A stretch of DNA of 64,000 nucleotides from Flavobacterium sp. (lineage in GTDB: Bacteria > Bacteroidota > Bacteroidia > Flavobacteriales > Flavobacteriaceae). Position 1 is the first letter of the stretch. Each line of letters begins with the position of its first letter. Shown piece after piece: positions 9,520 to 17,441 of this stretch. The position numbers and the translations under genes were made by a program. Location of the stretch: the NCBI GenBank assembly GCA_014379405.1, contig JACMLU010000016.1:1-64000 (forward strand), given 5' to 3'. The notes beneath the pieces are model-generated. The model was not told the DNA's origin and ran no database searches. It saw only the letters and a program-made list of their open reading frames with translations.

Positions 9520-10308
9520 ATGTCAATAAACTTATTCGATTTAACTGGAAAAACAGCTTTGATAACTGGAGGCGTACACGGTCTAGGAATGGCTATGGCC
9601 AAAGGATTGGGTCAAGCTGGAGCCAAAATTGTTGTAAACGATCTTTCACAGGAAGCCTTGGATAAAGCTGTAGCAGAATACAAATCTGTTGGGCTTGAAG
9701 CTTACGGATATGTATTTAATGTTTGCGACGAAAAAGCTGTAATTGCTAGTATTGCAAAAATTGAAGCTGAAGTTGGTCCTATCGATATTTTAATCAACAA
9801 CGCTGGAATCATCAAAAGAACGCCTATTGTAGATATGACTGTTGAAGATTTTACGGCCGTAATCACTGTAGATTTAATCAGTCCTTTTATAGTTTCCAAA
9901 AATGTTGCCAAAGGAATGATTCAACGTGGTGGAGGAAAAATCATCAACATTTGTTCCATGATGAGCGAATTGGGTAGAGATTCTGTAAGTGCTTACGCAG
10001 CTGCCAAAGGTGGATTGAAAATGCTTACTAAAAATATGGCTACTGAATGGGCTAAGTTTAACATTCAAACAAACGGAATTGGTCCTGGATATTTTGCTAC
10101 AACCCAAACAGCTCCAATTAGAGTGGACGGACATCCATTTAATGATTTTATCATCAGCAGAACACCAGCAGCTCGTTGGGGAGAGCCTGAAGATTTACAA
10201 GGTGCTGCCATTTTCTTGTCGTCAAAAGCAAGTGATTTCGTAAATGGTCACATTCTTTATGTAGACGGAGGAATCCTTGCCACTATTGGAAAACCATCTA
10301 ACGAATAA
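9520..10308 (+). CDS. kduD: 2-deoxy-D-gluconate 3-dehydrogenase / DKII reductase
   Basis: This is a classical short-chain dehydrogenase of 262 residues. It has the cofactor motif TGGVHGLG (16-23), NNAG (93-96), Ser146 and the catalytic pair Tyr159/Lys163 in SAYAAAKGG. With kduI immediately upstream, the role is reduction of 2,5-diketo-3-deoxygluconate to 2-keto-3-deoxygluconate (KDG) in the cytoplasm. It is the last gene of the carbohydrate operon. A strong hairpin follows at 10361-10392. Confidence 0.93.
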   Translation: MSINLFDLTGKTALITGGVHGLGMAMAKGLGQAGAKIVVNDLSQEALDKAVAEYKSVGLEAYGYVFNVCDEKAVIASIAKIEAEVGPIDILINNAGIIKRTPIVDMTVEDFTAVITVDLISPFIVSKNVAKGMIQRGGGKIINICSMMSELGRDSVSAYAAAKGGLKMLTKNMATEWAKFNIQTNGIGPGYFATTQTAPIRVDGHPFNDFIISRTPAARWGEPEDLQGAAIFLSSKASDFVNGHILYVDGGILATIGKPSNE

Positions 10309-10360
10309 AAATCTGAATAGAAAAGGTATTCTGAATTTAGGATAGCTTATTATTTATTAT

Positions 10361-10392
10361 AAAGCCCTTTTCAATATTTTGAAAAGGGCTTT
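10361..10392 (+). terminator. Rho-independent terminator after kduD
   Basis: AAAGCCCTTTTC and its complement GAAAAGGGCTTT form a 12-bp perfect stem around an 8-base AT loop, about 50 bp after the kduD stop. The T-run after the stem is weak. Confidence 0.75.
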
Positions 10393-10464
10393 GCTTTGAG
10401 TTGATTTTTTTAGTTAGCTTAGATATTTTAATATCAAAGGTTTTTTTATGAAAAAATATTTAAT

Positions 10465-10491
10465 AAAAAAGCCACTCTGTTACAAGTGGCT
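10465..10491 (-). terminator. Terminator of the minus-strand T9SS-A operon
   Basis: Read on the minus strand, AGCCACT and AGTGGCT pair around an 8-base loop and are followed by a run of Ts. It lies 23 bp beyond the stop of the 61-residue gene. Confidence 0.75.
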
Positions 10492-10513
10492 ATTTCAATA
10501 TTTATGTAAATTC

Positions 10514-10699
10514 CTATTTGTTTTTTCTATCGTTTACTTTCTTAGCCCCATAAAGCACACCGGCAGCAATCAATAATGTAATGCCTCCATCTATTGGTGC
10601 AGCAGGAACATCCGGATCATCACCAGGATCTGCTTGCGCTAGAGCTGGTGTTGATAATAGTAACATAAATATACTAGCTAATATTAGAATTGATTTCAT
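10514..10699 (-). CDS. Small secreted single-pass protein with PIDGG motif
   Basis: This 61-residue protein has a signal peptide (MKSILILASIFMLLLSTPALA). A short acidic, proline-rich segment follows (QADPGDDPDVPAAP), then the motif PIDGG, a hydrophobic segment and a basic tail (KKVNDRKNK). The order motif, membrane helix, basic tail is that of a sorting signal. I recall a flavobacterial family named for a PID-CTERM sorting motif, which this resembles. The protein is almost nothing but signal and anchor. It begins 3 bp after the stop of the large T9SS-A protein, so the two are surely co-transcribed. Function unknown. Confidence 0.75.
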   Translation of the reverse strand: MKSILILASIFMLLLSTPALAQADPGDDPDVPAAPIDGGITLLIAAGVLYGAKKVNDRKNK

Positions 10700-10702
10700 G
10701 GC

Positions 10703-13700
10703 TTATTGAATTATTAATTTTTTAGTCGTTTGAGTTCCATTGTTGGTTGCTTTTAGGATATAAACTCCTGTAGCCCAAGATTTCGTTTGTACCGTAGTGG
10801 TTCCTGAATTCAGTTTTTGAGTGTGAATTACTTGACCGTTTAGACTACTGATTTCAATAGTAGCATCCTCTTTTAAGGTATTTGTAATATTGAATTGTCC
10901 ACGAGATGGATTTGGATACACTTGAATATTAGCATCCAATTCGTTGGCTTTAACGCCTAAAGAACCTGAAGTTTTCAAATTGATGGCAAAACGAGCATCG
11001 CCTTGACTGGCAGGAGTGCTGTCTATGGCAAAATTATAGTTCGTTCCTGGAGTTAATACTGTCGAAGTATTTAACACATTATCGACTAAAACTGCCTCGA
11101 AACCTGCTGTAATGGTGTTCTCTACTACTTTGAAAGTATAACTTTTTTGGATAGTTGAAGTAATTCCTAACGGAATAGTTTGTGCTGCCAATTCTAATTC
11201 TGAAACCGACATTTTTTGAATTCCTGCAATACTATAGGCATCTAAGATGGAGTTTGGTAATTTACCAAAATCGATATTGCTTCCTGCATCACCTACTGCT
11301 TTAAACTTTAATGCTACAGCATCATAATACGTACCACCGCTGCTTACTTCTACTTTTAATGTATTGGTTGCAGCTACTTTGGTTTGAGCTGTTTTATGAG
11401 TATAAGTACCACTATTATTAGTTCCTGTGAAAATAGCTGTTGTAGGAACATCTAAGGTTCCATTAGATGAAGCTTGAACAAAAATAGCACCCATTGGAGG
11501 AATCACCACATCATTGGCATCGCCTGAAACTAATGATCCTGATGTATCTTTGGTAATATAACCACCAAATTTCACTTTTACATCTGTAGAAGCTACTGTG
11601 GGATCGTAGTAGCTTACTGTTTTACTTAAAGTTGAATTTGCTGGTAAAGCTAAAAGAGTTTTTAAACTAATAGGTGCAGTAAATGGATTCGCTACTAAAT
11701 AAAATTGACTTGAAGTAGTTGCAATTTGCGCTGGTGCAGTATTCGCTGCTGTTCCTTTGTTAACAAGTGTTACATTTGTTGGCCCAGTTGTATAGGTAGG
11801 AGCTTCTCCCGATTGTCCTGTAATAAATATTTTATAAGCTTGTTGCGTAACCATATTTCCAAAACCGCTGGTAGAAGACCAAGTATTGTCAACTGGATTG
11901 TATTGTCCTGTAAAACCCGTTCCTAGTGTAATGTTACTCGCCGTAGCTAAATCATTAAAAACTTTCGTGGAAACCGGATTACTCAATAATCTCCAACCAC
12001 GTTGTACGCTGCTCAAATAGCGTTGTTGGGTTACGTTGGCTACAGATGTATTACTCAATAAACTTGCTGTTCCTGAGGTACTTGATTTTAGGATTAAATC
12101 ACCATTGTTAGTTATTGATGAGATAATGTTCAATACTATTCCTTCGTTTACCGTTAGTTTAGCACCAGTAGCAATGGTTCCTTCAGCGATAGTGGTATTT
12201 GCTGAAATCACTGGGTAATTTGACAAACCAGTTGGAATACTAATAAAATCATTAGCTGCAGGAGCAGTTCCATCCGCCCAATTGGAACCCGTATTAAAAT
12301 CTGTACTGGTTGTTCCTGTCCAGGTTTTTGTAATTGCGGGCGCAAAAGCCACCCCTCTAAAAGCGTAATTGGTTTGCGCTGTAGCAAGAACCACACTTGC
12401 AATAGTTCCACCAGTCATAGTAGTTGAAATACCTGCACTATTATCAGTTATAGACAATAATTTATTGGCAGTCACTGTTCCATTACCACTTATCGCATAT
12501 ATCACTGGTTTTCCTGCACTATTAATAGTTCCTGTTATTTGAGCTAGACCTGTAAAATCACCATTGCTGAATTTATTATTCGGAAATGAACCAGTAGCTG
12601 TGGCAGTAATACCAGATGTAGGTGCAGAAAAAGTAATAGGAGGAGTTACAGCAGTTGGTTGATGACCTTGAGTAATAATCACATCTGTAATCGCATCGCC
12701 AGTTAGTACAGCAGTTGCAGTTATCGCAGATGTACCAATCCAAGTAAAAACTGCAGTACCACCTACACCTGTCCCAGTTCCGGTTGTATGGGTTGGAGCT
12801 GCTGTTCCAGGCGTTCCAGCTGTGGTTACTAAGTAGCTTCTTCTTGTAGAACCCGAAATTGTGATTACATAATCATTCACAACATAGTCACCTCCAGAAG
12901 AAGACCACAATCCTCTTCCTATTGTTACAGTTGGAGCAACAGAATAACCTGATCCACCATTTGTAATATTTACATTATAACTATATTGAGAATTTGCTAT
13001 TTTCCAATCGTTACCGTTCCAATAATATTTTTCAAGTCCGGAAGCAGTGTTTGATACATAAACTACATCAAGTCCGGTTCCATTCCAGCTTTTTGTCGGG
13101 TCTAAGTCAAAAAACACAAAACCATTAGCTCCCAAACTTGGAGAAAGTGAAACTGCTGTTGTCATTGTAGCTGTTGCCGTGCTTGTTGATGCAGAAGTTG
13201 GCAAACCATTCGATAAATTCGCTGTCTCCTTATAAGCATATAAATTATCAAACCCGCGCAAAGAAAATAATTGATTATTAAAAATACCTGCTGCCCTCGA
13301 AGGACCTGAACCGTGAACAATATAAGTTGCAGAGGTTTGTCCATTAGCTAAATAGCCCATTGAATTTGCTGTTCCATTCAACCAATATTGTCCTCCATCA
13401 CTACTTACAGCGCTATAAACATTTACGGCTGATGGGAATTTTGTAGTATAATCTACAGTTGCAGCACTATTAATACGGGCTACTACTTTTGTTCCTCCAG
13501 TTGCAGTTGCAGCGAGCGTTGCAGTAGGTTGGTCGTATCCAGAAACGACTAAAAATTTACCATCTGCAGAAAGCGTTACTTGCCCAGATGTGTTTGTAGT
13601 ACCAAAAACTGTAAGTTTATCAAATACAGCCGTTGAGGGGAAAGCCACTCTAGAAGTTCCAGTTTGACCAGTTCCTGTTTTAGCGAATTCAAATAAAGCT

Positions 13701-13849
13701 ACAGGTGCAGTAGTTCCGGCAAGTGTAGAGCCATCACCAACTTTTGTCACTACTAAAGTTCCTGCATTAAACTGTGCGTGCCCCTGCACATGTAGCGCCA
13801 TGATAAAAGCCAATAGGAGACCCGCCCGTAAAGTAAAAATTGTTTTCAT
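10703..13849 (-). CDS. Large secreted protein with T9SS type A sorting domain
   Basis: This is a 1048-residue, Ser/Thr/Gly-rich exported protein (signal peptide MKTIFTLRAGLLLAF to about GHAQ). The C-terminal 75 residues are a type A type IX secretion domain: VYPNPSRGQFNI near the start and GVYILKA...TKKLIIQ at the end. The N-terminal half looks like a beta-rich, propeller-like region (DGKFLVVSGYD, NGGSGYSVAPTVTIG). The middle has the SNPV/QQRYLSS pattern of flavobacterial surface proteins. It is predicted to cross the outer membrane and be attached to the cell surface or released. I cannot assign a ligand or activity. It is followed by the 61-residue membrane protein in the same operon. Confidence 0.85.
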   Translation of the reverse strand: MKTIFTLRAGLLLAFIMALHVQGHAQFNAGTLVVTKVGDGSTLAGTTAPVALFEFAKTGTGQTGTSRVAFPSTAVFDKLTVFGTTNTSGQVTLSADGKFLVVSGYDQPTATLAATATGGTKVVARINSAATVDYTTKFPSAVNVYSAVSSDGGQYWLNGTANSMGYLANGQTSATYIVHGSGPSRAAGIFNNQLFSLRGFDNLYAYKETANLSNGLPTSASTSTATATMTTAVSLSPSLGANGFVFFDLDPTKSWNGTGLDVVYVSNTASGLEKYYWNGNDWKIANSQYSYNVNITNGGSGYSVAPTVTIGRGLWSSSGGDYVVNDYVITISGSTRRSYLVTTAGTPGTAAPTHTTGTGTGVGGTAVFTWIGTSAITATAVLTGDAITDVIITQGHQPTAVTPPITFSAPTSGITATATGSFPNNKFSNGDFTGLAQITGTINSAGKPVIYAISGNGTVTANKLLSITDNSAGISTTMTGGTIASVVLATAQTNYAFRGVAFAPAITKTWTGTTSTDFNTGSNWADGTAPAANDFISIPTGLSNYPVISANTTIAEGTIATGAKLTVNEGIVLNIISSITNNGDLILKSSTSGTASLLSNTSVANVTQQRYLSSVQRGWRLLSNPVSTKVFNDLATASNITLGTGFTGQYNPVDNTWSSTSGFGNMVTQQAYKIFITGQSGEAPTYTTGPTNVTLVNKGTAANTAPAQIATTSSQFYLVANPFTAPISLKTLLALPANSTLSKTVSYYDPTVASTDVKVKFGGYITKDTSGSLVSGDANDVVIPPMGAIFVQASSNGTLDVPTTAIFTGTNNSGTYTHKTAQTKVAATNTLKVEVSSGGTYYDAVALKFKAVGDAGSNIDFGKLPNSILDAYSIAGIQKMSVSELELAAQTIPLGITSTIQKSYTFKVVENTITAGFEAVLVDNVLNTSTVLTPGTNYNFAIDSTPASQGDARFAINLKTSGSLGVKANELDANIQVYPNPSRGQFNITNTLKEDATIEISSLNGQVIHTQKLNSGTTTVQTKSWATGVYILKATNNGTQTTKKLIIQ

Positions 13850-14026
13850 AAATTGTTTTTGTTTGTTAATAGTTTAGTTATAAATGGTCAAATGTTTTTT
13901 TGATTTGCAATTCCGTGATTTTTTGGGTTGTAACAGTATTCATATTATTGTATTTATAATTGAATTCATTTCAATTTATTGTAAAAAATCGTCAAATTTT
14001 TGATTTAAAAGACAGAAAACATCATT

Positions 14027-14473
14027 TTATGCCGATGCCATAATATTTGCATTACGGTAAAAACATTCTTTCTGGACTTGGTTTATAATGTTCAAATAGT
14101 CGATTTTCACCTCTAGTGACACCTTTTTTATATAAATGCTGCCATCTTTCAGTCGAATTTTTAAACTATACCACTTGTAATTCATCACTTTTATGAAGGT
14201 TGGTATTATTGTCACTACTGCCACAATAATCATTATGTCAAAAGGTATGTACTGGGCAGACAGTAAAACCAGCAGGAATGGCACTAAAATCAAAACTAAT
14301 TCAATTACTGGGTGTAATGAATGTGTCTTCATATAGACCATGTCAAGTTCTGTAAAAGCAATTTCTTTTTCCCCATTTTTCCCATAATTAAAGACAAGTC
14401 CATTCTCAACTAAAGTTAGGACGTCAAATCTTGTTGTGCTAGTTTTAGTTCTAGCAGAATTAATAATATTCAT
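14027..14473 (-). CDS. Two-helix membrane protein of unknown function
   Basis: The 148-residue protein has a soluble N-terminus, two adjacent hydrophobic segments (about residues 55-73 and 76-93, LVLILVPFLLVLLSAQ and FDIMIIVAVVTIIP) and a C-terminal soluble part with YSLKIRLKDGSIYIKKV. This pattern of beta strands around a membrane hairpin recalls PH-like membrane proteins, but I recognise no family. An operator-like palindrome at 14533-14550, shared with the uronate operon, lies about 60 bp upstream of the start. That suggests regulated expression. Confidence 0.6.
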   Translation of the reverse strand: MNIINSARTKTSTTRFDVLTLVENGLVFNYGKNGEKEIAFTELDMVYMKTHSLHPVIELVLILVPFLLVLLSAQYIPFDIMIIVAVVTIIPTFIKVMNYKWYSLKIRLKDGSIYIKKVSLEVKIDYLNIINQVQKECFYRNANIMASA

Positions 14474-14532
14474 AGTAAAGTGTTTTTACAAAAGAATCGA
14501 AGCAAATTGGATTGGGGAACAATTTGCTTAAA

Positions 14533-14550
14533 CTGTGCCCGAGCACAATT
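14533..14550. promoter_or_regulatory. Second copy of the spaced palindrome operator
   Basis: CTGTGC-CCGA-GCACAATT has TGTGC/GCACA arms around CCGA. Read toward its gene (minus strand) it is ATTGTGC-TCGG-GCACAG, matching ATTGTGC-ACGG-GCACAAT at 881-898 in the same orientation. It lies about 60 bp before the 148-residue membrane protein gene. Confidence 0.55.
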
Positions 14551-14706
14551 TGTTCTGTAAATATATTTATTTTTTTTAATCTTCCTAATTTTTTATTAAA
14601 ATTGACATATAATTATATTAGTTATTTCAAATCGGTAAGAAAAAAATGATATTCGTAGTTTTTAATGTTTTAAATAATGGAGTGTTTAAAAAAAAGATGT
14701 GGTATT

Positions 14707-14916
14707 TCATAAGTAATATTTTAGATAGCTAAATATGTACGTCGTCGAGGAAGACGAATTGACATCAAAAAAAGAACGCGCCATCTCATGTAAATTCCAA
14801 TGATATTGACTATTCAATTCCAATTTAAAGTGAGTACTTGAATCTAATTCAAAATGACCAGCTATTTCAGGAGCAAACTGCGCACTCCATTTTTTATTAA
14901 AAATTACTTTTTTCAT
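14707..14916 (-). CDS. Doubtful 69-residue hypothetical protein
   Basis: An ORF starting MKKVIFNKKWSAQF reads 69 residues without a recognised motif. It can be extended upstream to 106 codons, but the extension looks like chance reading of non-coding DNA. There is no signal peptide and no operon partner. Composition (WSAQFAPEIAGHFELD) looks faintly protein-like. It may be real, a gene remnant or noise. Confidence 0.2.
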   Translation of the reverse strand: MKKVIFNKKWSAQFAPEIAGHFELDSSTHFKLELNSQYHWNLHEMARSFFDVNSSSSTTYIFSYLKYYL

Positions 14917-15246
14917 CTGTAAATTAGTTAGAGGAGGATGGATTCTTATGAATGTTATAAAGTTGTTTTGCTCGAGGTCGTTATGGCGTGGTTGAAACAA
15001 ATTTATTTTTATTTGATTGACTACCATTTACTCTTTGAAAGGGATTCCTATCGGTACTATATAATATGGAAAATTGTTGTTTGTAATTTTCTCTGGAAAA
15101 TAGGGTCTAATATTTCAAGTATTATTTTTTCTTTTTAAGATTATTTAAAACTTCAACTTCACTTTTGGAGGATTAATTTAATCATTGGCTTAATTGCTGC
15201 TATTAAAGAAGGGAAGTTTATGTAAAAACTGCTTTTGCTTTTGAAT

Positions 15247-16200
15247 TTAATTTTTCAAATAAGAACTCAAATCGACCGAATGCATTTGTTGAGGTACATT
15301 TACAATTGGTTTTCTAACGAAGGATTCGTTGGTGAGATAAAACAATTTTCCGTCAAAAGTGGTGATGCCTTCAATTTGATGAAAAGGCATTGAAATCTTG
15401 ATTCTTCGTTGGTTCGCCATTGAAAAAGCGAAGTTTTTCAGATCGGATATTAAGTATAAAAATGGATGCAAGGTTTTAGTATAACCGCAAAGTACAATTC
15501 CTTTATCGGAAGTTAATAAAGTTGCTCCAGTTATCAAACCTTCCACATTCAGGGTTTCTTTTAATTGAGCCACATAGTTTCCAGGCATTTTAGGCAAGAC
15601 ATAAACACTCGTTTTGTTTTGTCTCCATTGCTTGGTAAACATATAAATGCTGTCTTGGGAAACGACGAAAGCCTCGCAGTCAAAATCGGCAGTATTGGAT
15701 TTTTTTGGAGTGAAATCAGTCTGGTTCGAATAGGAAAAGGAAATCATGTCCACCACGGGTTGGTTCAACAAAAAAGATTTTTTCTCGATTCTCAGAATAT
15801 GCAAATCGATTCGATTGCCACGATAATTATTTCCGAAATCGCCAATGTAGATGTAACTGCTGTCTTGCGATATTTCTTCCCAATCATTATTTTTTATTTT
15901 TTCCAGCTTGATTTTCTTTTGAATTTTTCCATTGGAATCCAAACCATAAATCGTAGTGTCGTGGTCGTCGTTGTGTGTCCAAAATAAATTGTCGAAAGCC
16001 ATTAAACCAGAAGTTTCCCTTAAAGTATCGCTTAATTTCTGGGTAGATTGAGGTTTGATTTTGGTGGAAACATAAACGCAACTTCCGTCGTTAATTGTTG
16101 CATTTGGATTAAAATTTTTGGCAAGCGAATCGGTACAGCCTGGAATTTGACCATAAGTTGAGGTAATTGATATAAGGAAAAATAGAATTGCTTTTTTCAT
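15247..16200 (-). CDS. Secreted protein with Cys-rich N-terminal motif and propeller-like body
   Basis: This is a 317-residue exported protein (signal MKKAILFFLISITSTYG). Directly after cleavage comes PGCTDSLAKNFNPNATIN followed by DGSCVY, a two-cysteine motif that recurs in secreted flavobacterial proteins. The rest (TSGLMAFDNLFWTHNDDHD, YIYIGDFGNNYRG, IEGITTFDGKLFYLTNE) resembles beta-propeller sequences that check stored values along blades. No catalytic residues are recognised and there is no T9SS domain. It is transcribed divergently from the KAS III gene. Confidence 0.65.
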   Translation of the reverse strand: MKKAILFFLISITSTYGQIPGCTDSLAKNFNPNATINDGSCVYVSTKIKPQSTQKLSDTLRETSGLMAFDNLFWTHNDDHDTTIYGLDSNGKIQKKIKLEKIKNNDWEEISQDSSYIYIGDFGNNYRGNRIDLHILRIEKKSFLLNQPVVDMISFSYSNQTDFTPKKSNTADFDCEAFVVSQDSIYMFTKQWRQNKTSVYVLPKMPGNYVAQLKETLNVEGLITGATLLTSDKGIVLCGYTKTLHPFLYLISDLKNFAFSMANQRRIKISMPFHQIEGITTFDGKLFYLTNESFVRKPIVNVPQQMHSVDLSSYLKN

Positions 16201-16298
16201 TTAGCCAAAAGTAAGTTTTAAAACCTTCGCTATCAAAATAATCATTACATTAGACTTGATTTTGAACAGCTATCGATTTTAATAAAAATAACAAAAAT

Positions 16299-17306
16299 AT
16301 GTTTCATTCAAAAATTGCGGGATTGGGATTTTACGTTCCAAATAATGTAGTAACCAATGATGATTTATCCAAAATAATGGACACTAATGACGAATGGATT
16401 CAAGAACGAACCGGAATTCAAGAACGAAGACATATTATACCGGGAGAAGATACAACGACAACTATGGGTGTGAAAGCTGCCAAAATTGCTATTGAACGTT
16501 CTGGAATTGCTAAAGAAGAGATAGATTTTATAGTTTTTGCCACACTTAGTCCAGATTATTATTTTCCTGGTCCCGGAGTTTTGGTGCAACGTGATTTGGG
16601 TTTGAAAACTATTGGAGCCTTGGACGTGAGAAATCAATGTTCTGGTTTTGTTTATGCGATTTCGGTTGCCGATCAATATATCAAAACGGGTATGTATAAA
16701 AATATTCTCGTTATTGGTTCCGAAGTGCAATCAACCGGATTGGATATGACGAATCGAGGTCGAGGCGTTTCGGTGATTTTTGGCGATGGAGCAGGAGCGG
16801 CCGTTTTGAGTAGGGAAGAAGATTTGTCCAAAGGAATTATGTCTACCCATTTGCATTCAGAAGGAATTCACGCCGAAGAATTAGTTTTGAAAGCACCCGG
16901 AATGGGAGGACGCTGGGTTTCTGATATTTTGGCTGACCATAATCCCGATGACGAAAGTTATTTTCCGTATATGAACGGACAATTTGTGTTCAAAAATGCC
17001 GTAGTTCGTTTTGCCGAAGTGATCAACGAAGGTTTGGAAGCCAATAATTTGCAGGTTTCAGATATCAATATGTTGATTCCACATCAGGCGAATTTGAGGA
17101 TTTCCCAATTCATTCAAAAGAAATTTGGTTTGAATGACGATCAGGTTTTTAGCAATGTTCAAAGATACGGCAACACTACGGCAGCTTCCATTCCTATTGC
17201 CTTGACAGAAGCTTGGGAAGAAGGAAAAATCAAGTCGGGAGATTTGGTTGTTTTGGCTGCTTTTGGTAGCGGATTTACTTGGGGTAGCGTGATTATTAGG
17301 TGGTAA
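16299..17306 (+). CDS. 3-oxoacyl-ACP synthase III family protein (KAS III)
   Basis: This is a 335-residue thiolase-fold enzyme with the KAS III catalytic triad: Cys114 in RNQCSGFVYA, His262 in PHQANLRI and Asn292 in YGNTTAAS. The family condenses an acyl-CoA starter with malonyl-ACP to begin fatty-acid synthesis. It stands alone here, not with plsX or rpmF where the housekeeping fabH often sits. It may therefore be a paralogue that uses a special starter or makes a specialised lipid. It is divergent from the propeller-like gene and convergent with the T9SS-B gene. Confidence 0.88.
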   Translation: MFHSKIAGLGFYVPNNVVTNDDLSKIMDTNDEWIQERTGIQERRHIIPGEDTTTTMGVKAAKIAIERSGIAKEEIDFIVFATLSPDYYFPGPGVLVQRDLGLKTIGALDVRNQCSGFVYAISVADQYIKTGMYKNILVIGSEVQSTGLDMTNRGRGVSVIFGDGAGAAVLSREEDLSKGIMSTHLHSEGIHAEELVLKAPGMGGRWVSDILADHNPDDESYFPYMNGQFVFKNAVVRFAEVINEGLEANNLQVSDINMLIPHQANLRISQFIQKKFGLNDDQVFSNVQRYGNTTAASIPIALTEAWEEGKIKSGDLVVLAAFGSGFTWGSVIIRW

Positions 17307-17332
17307 ATTAAAAATTTAGATTTTTGAATGAA

Positions 17333-17426
17333 GATTAACGATTGCTGATTGCAGATTTTGTGTTGATAAATATAACAATGTTGATTTTATGGAGTTTAAA
17401 ACTTCTGCAATCAAAAAGCGTTAATC
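17333..17426. repeat. Imperfect inverted repeat between convergent genes
   Basis: The arms GATTAACG-ATTGCT-GATTGCAGA (17333-17355) and, reversed, GATTAACG-CTTTTT-GATTGCAGA (17404-17426) match at both ends with a mismatched middle. The element sits between the KAS III and T9SS-B stops and could serve as a bidirectional terminator or be a dispersed repeat. Confidence 0.5.
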
Positions 17427-17441
17427 AAAAATCTGCAATAA

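Larger units (their letters stand above)
14474..15246. other. Gene-poor AT-rich stretch
   Basis: Apart from the palindrome at 14533-14550 and a doubtful short minus-strand ORF (14707-14916), I see no coding pattern, RNA gene or clear terminator in this stretch. Confidence 0.4.

Noticed and set aside
14938..15138. A 66-residue plus-strand ORF in the gene-poor region
   Set aside because: It lies opposite a doubtful minus-strand frame, lacks a motif or start context, and looks like random AT-rich coding.
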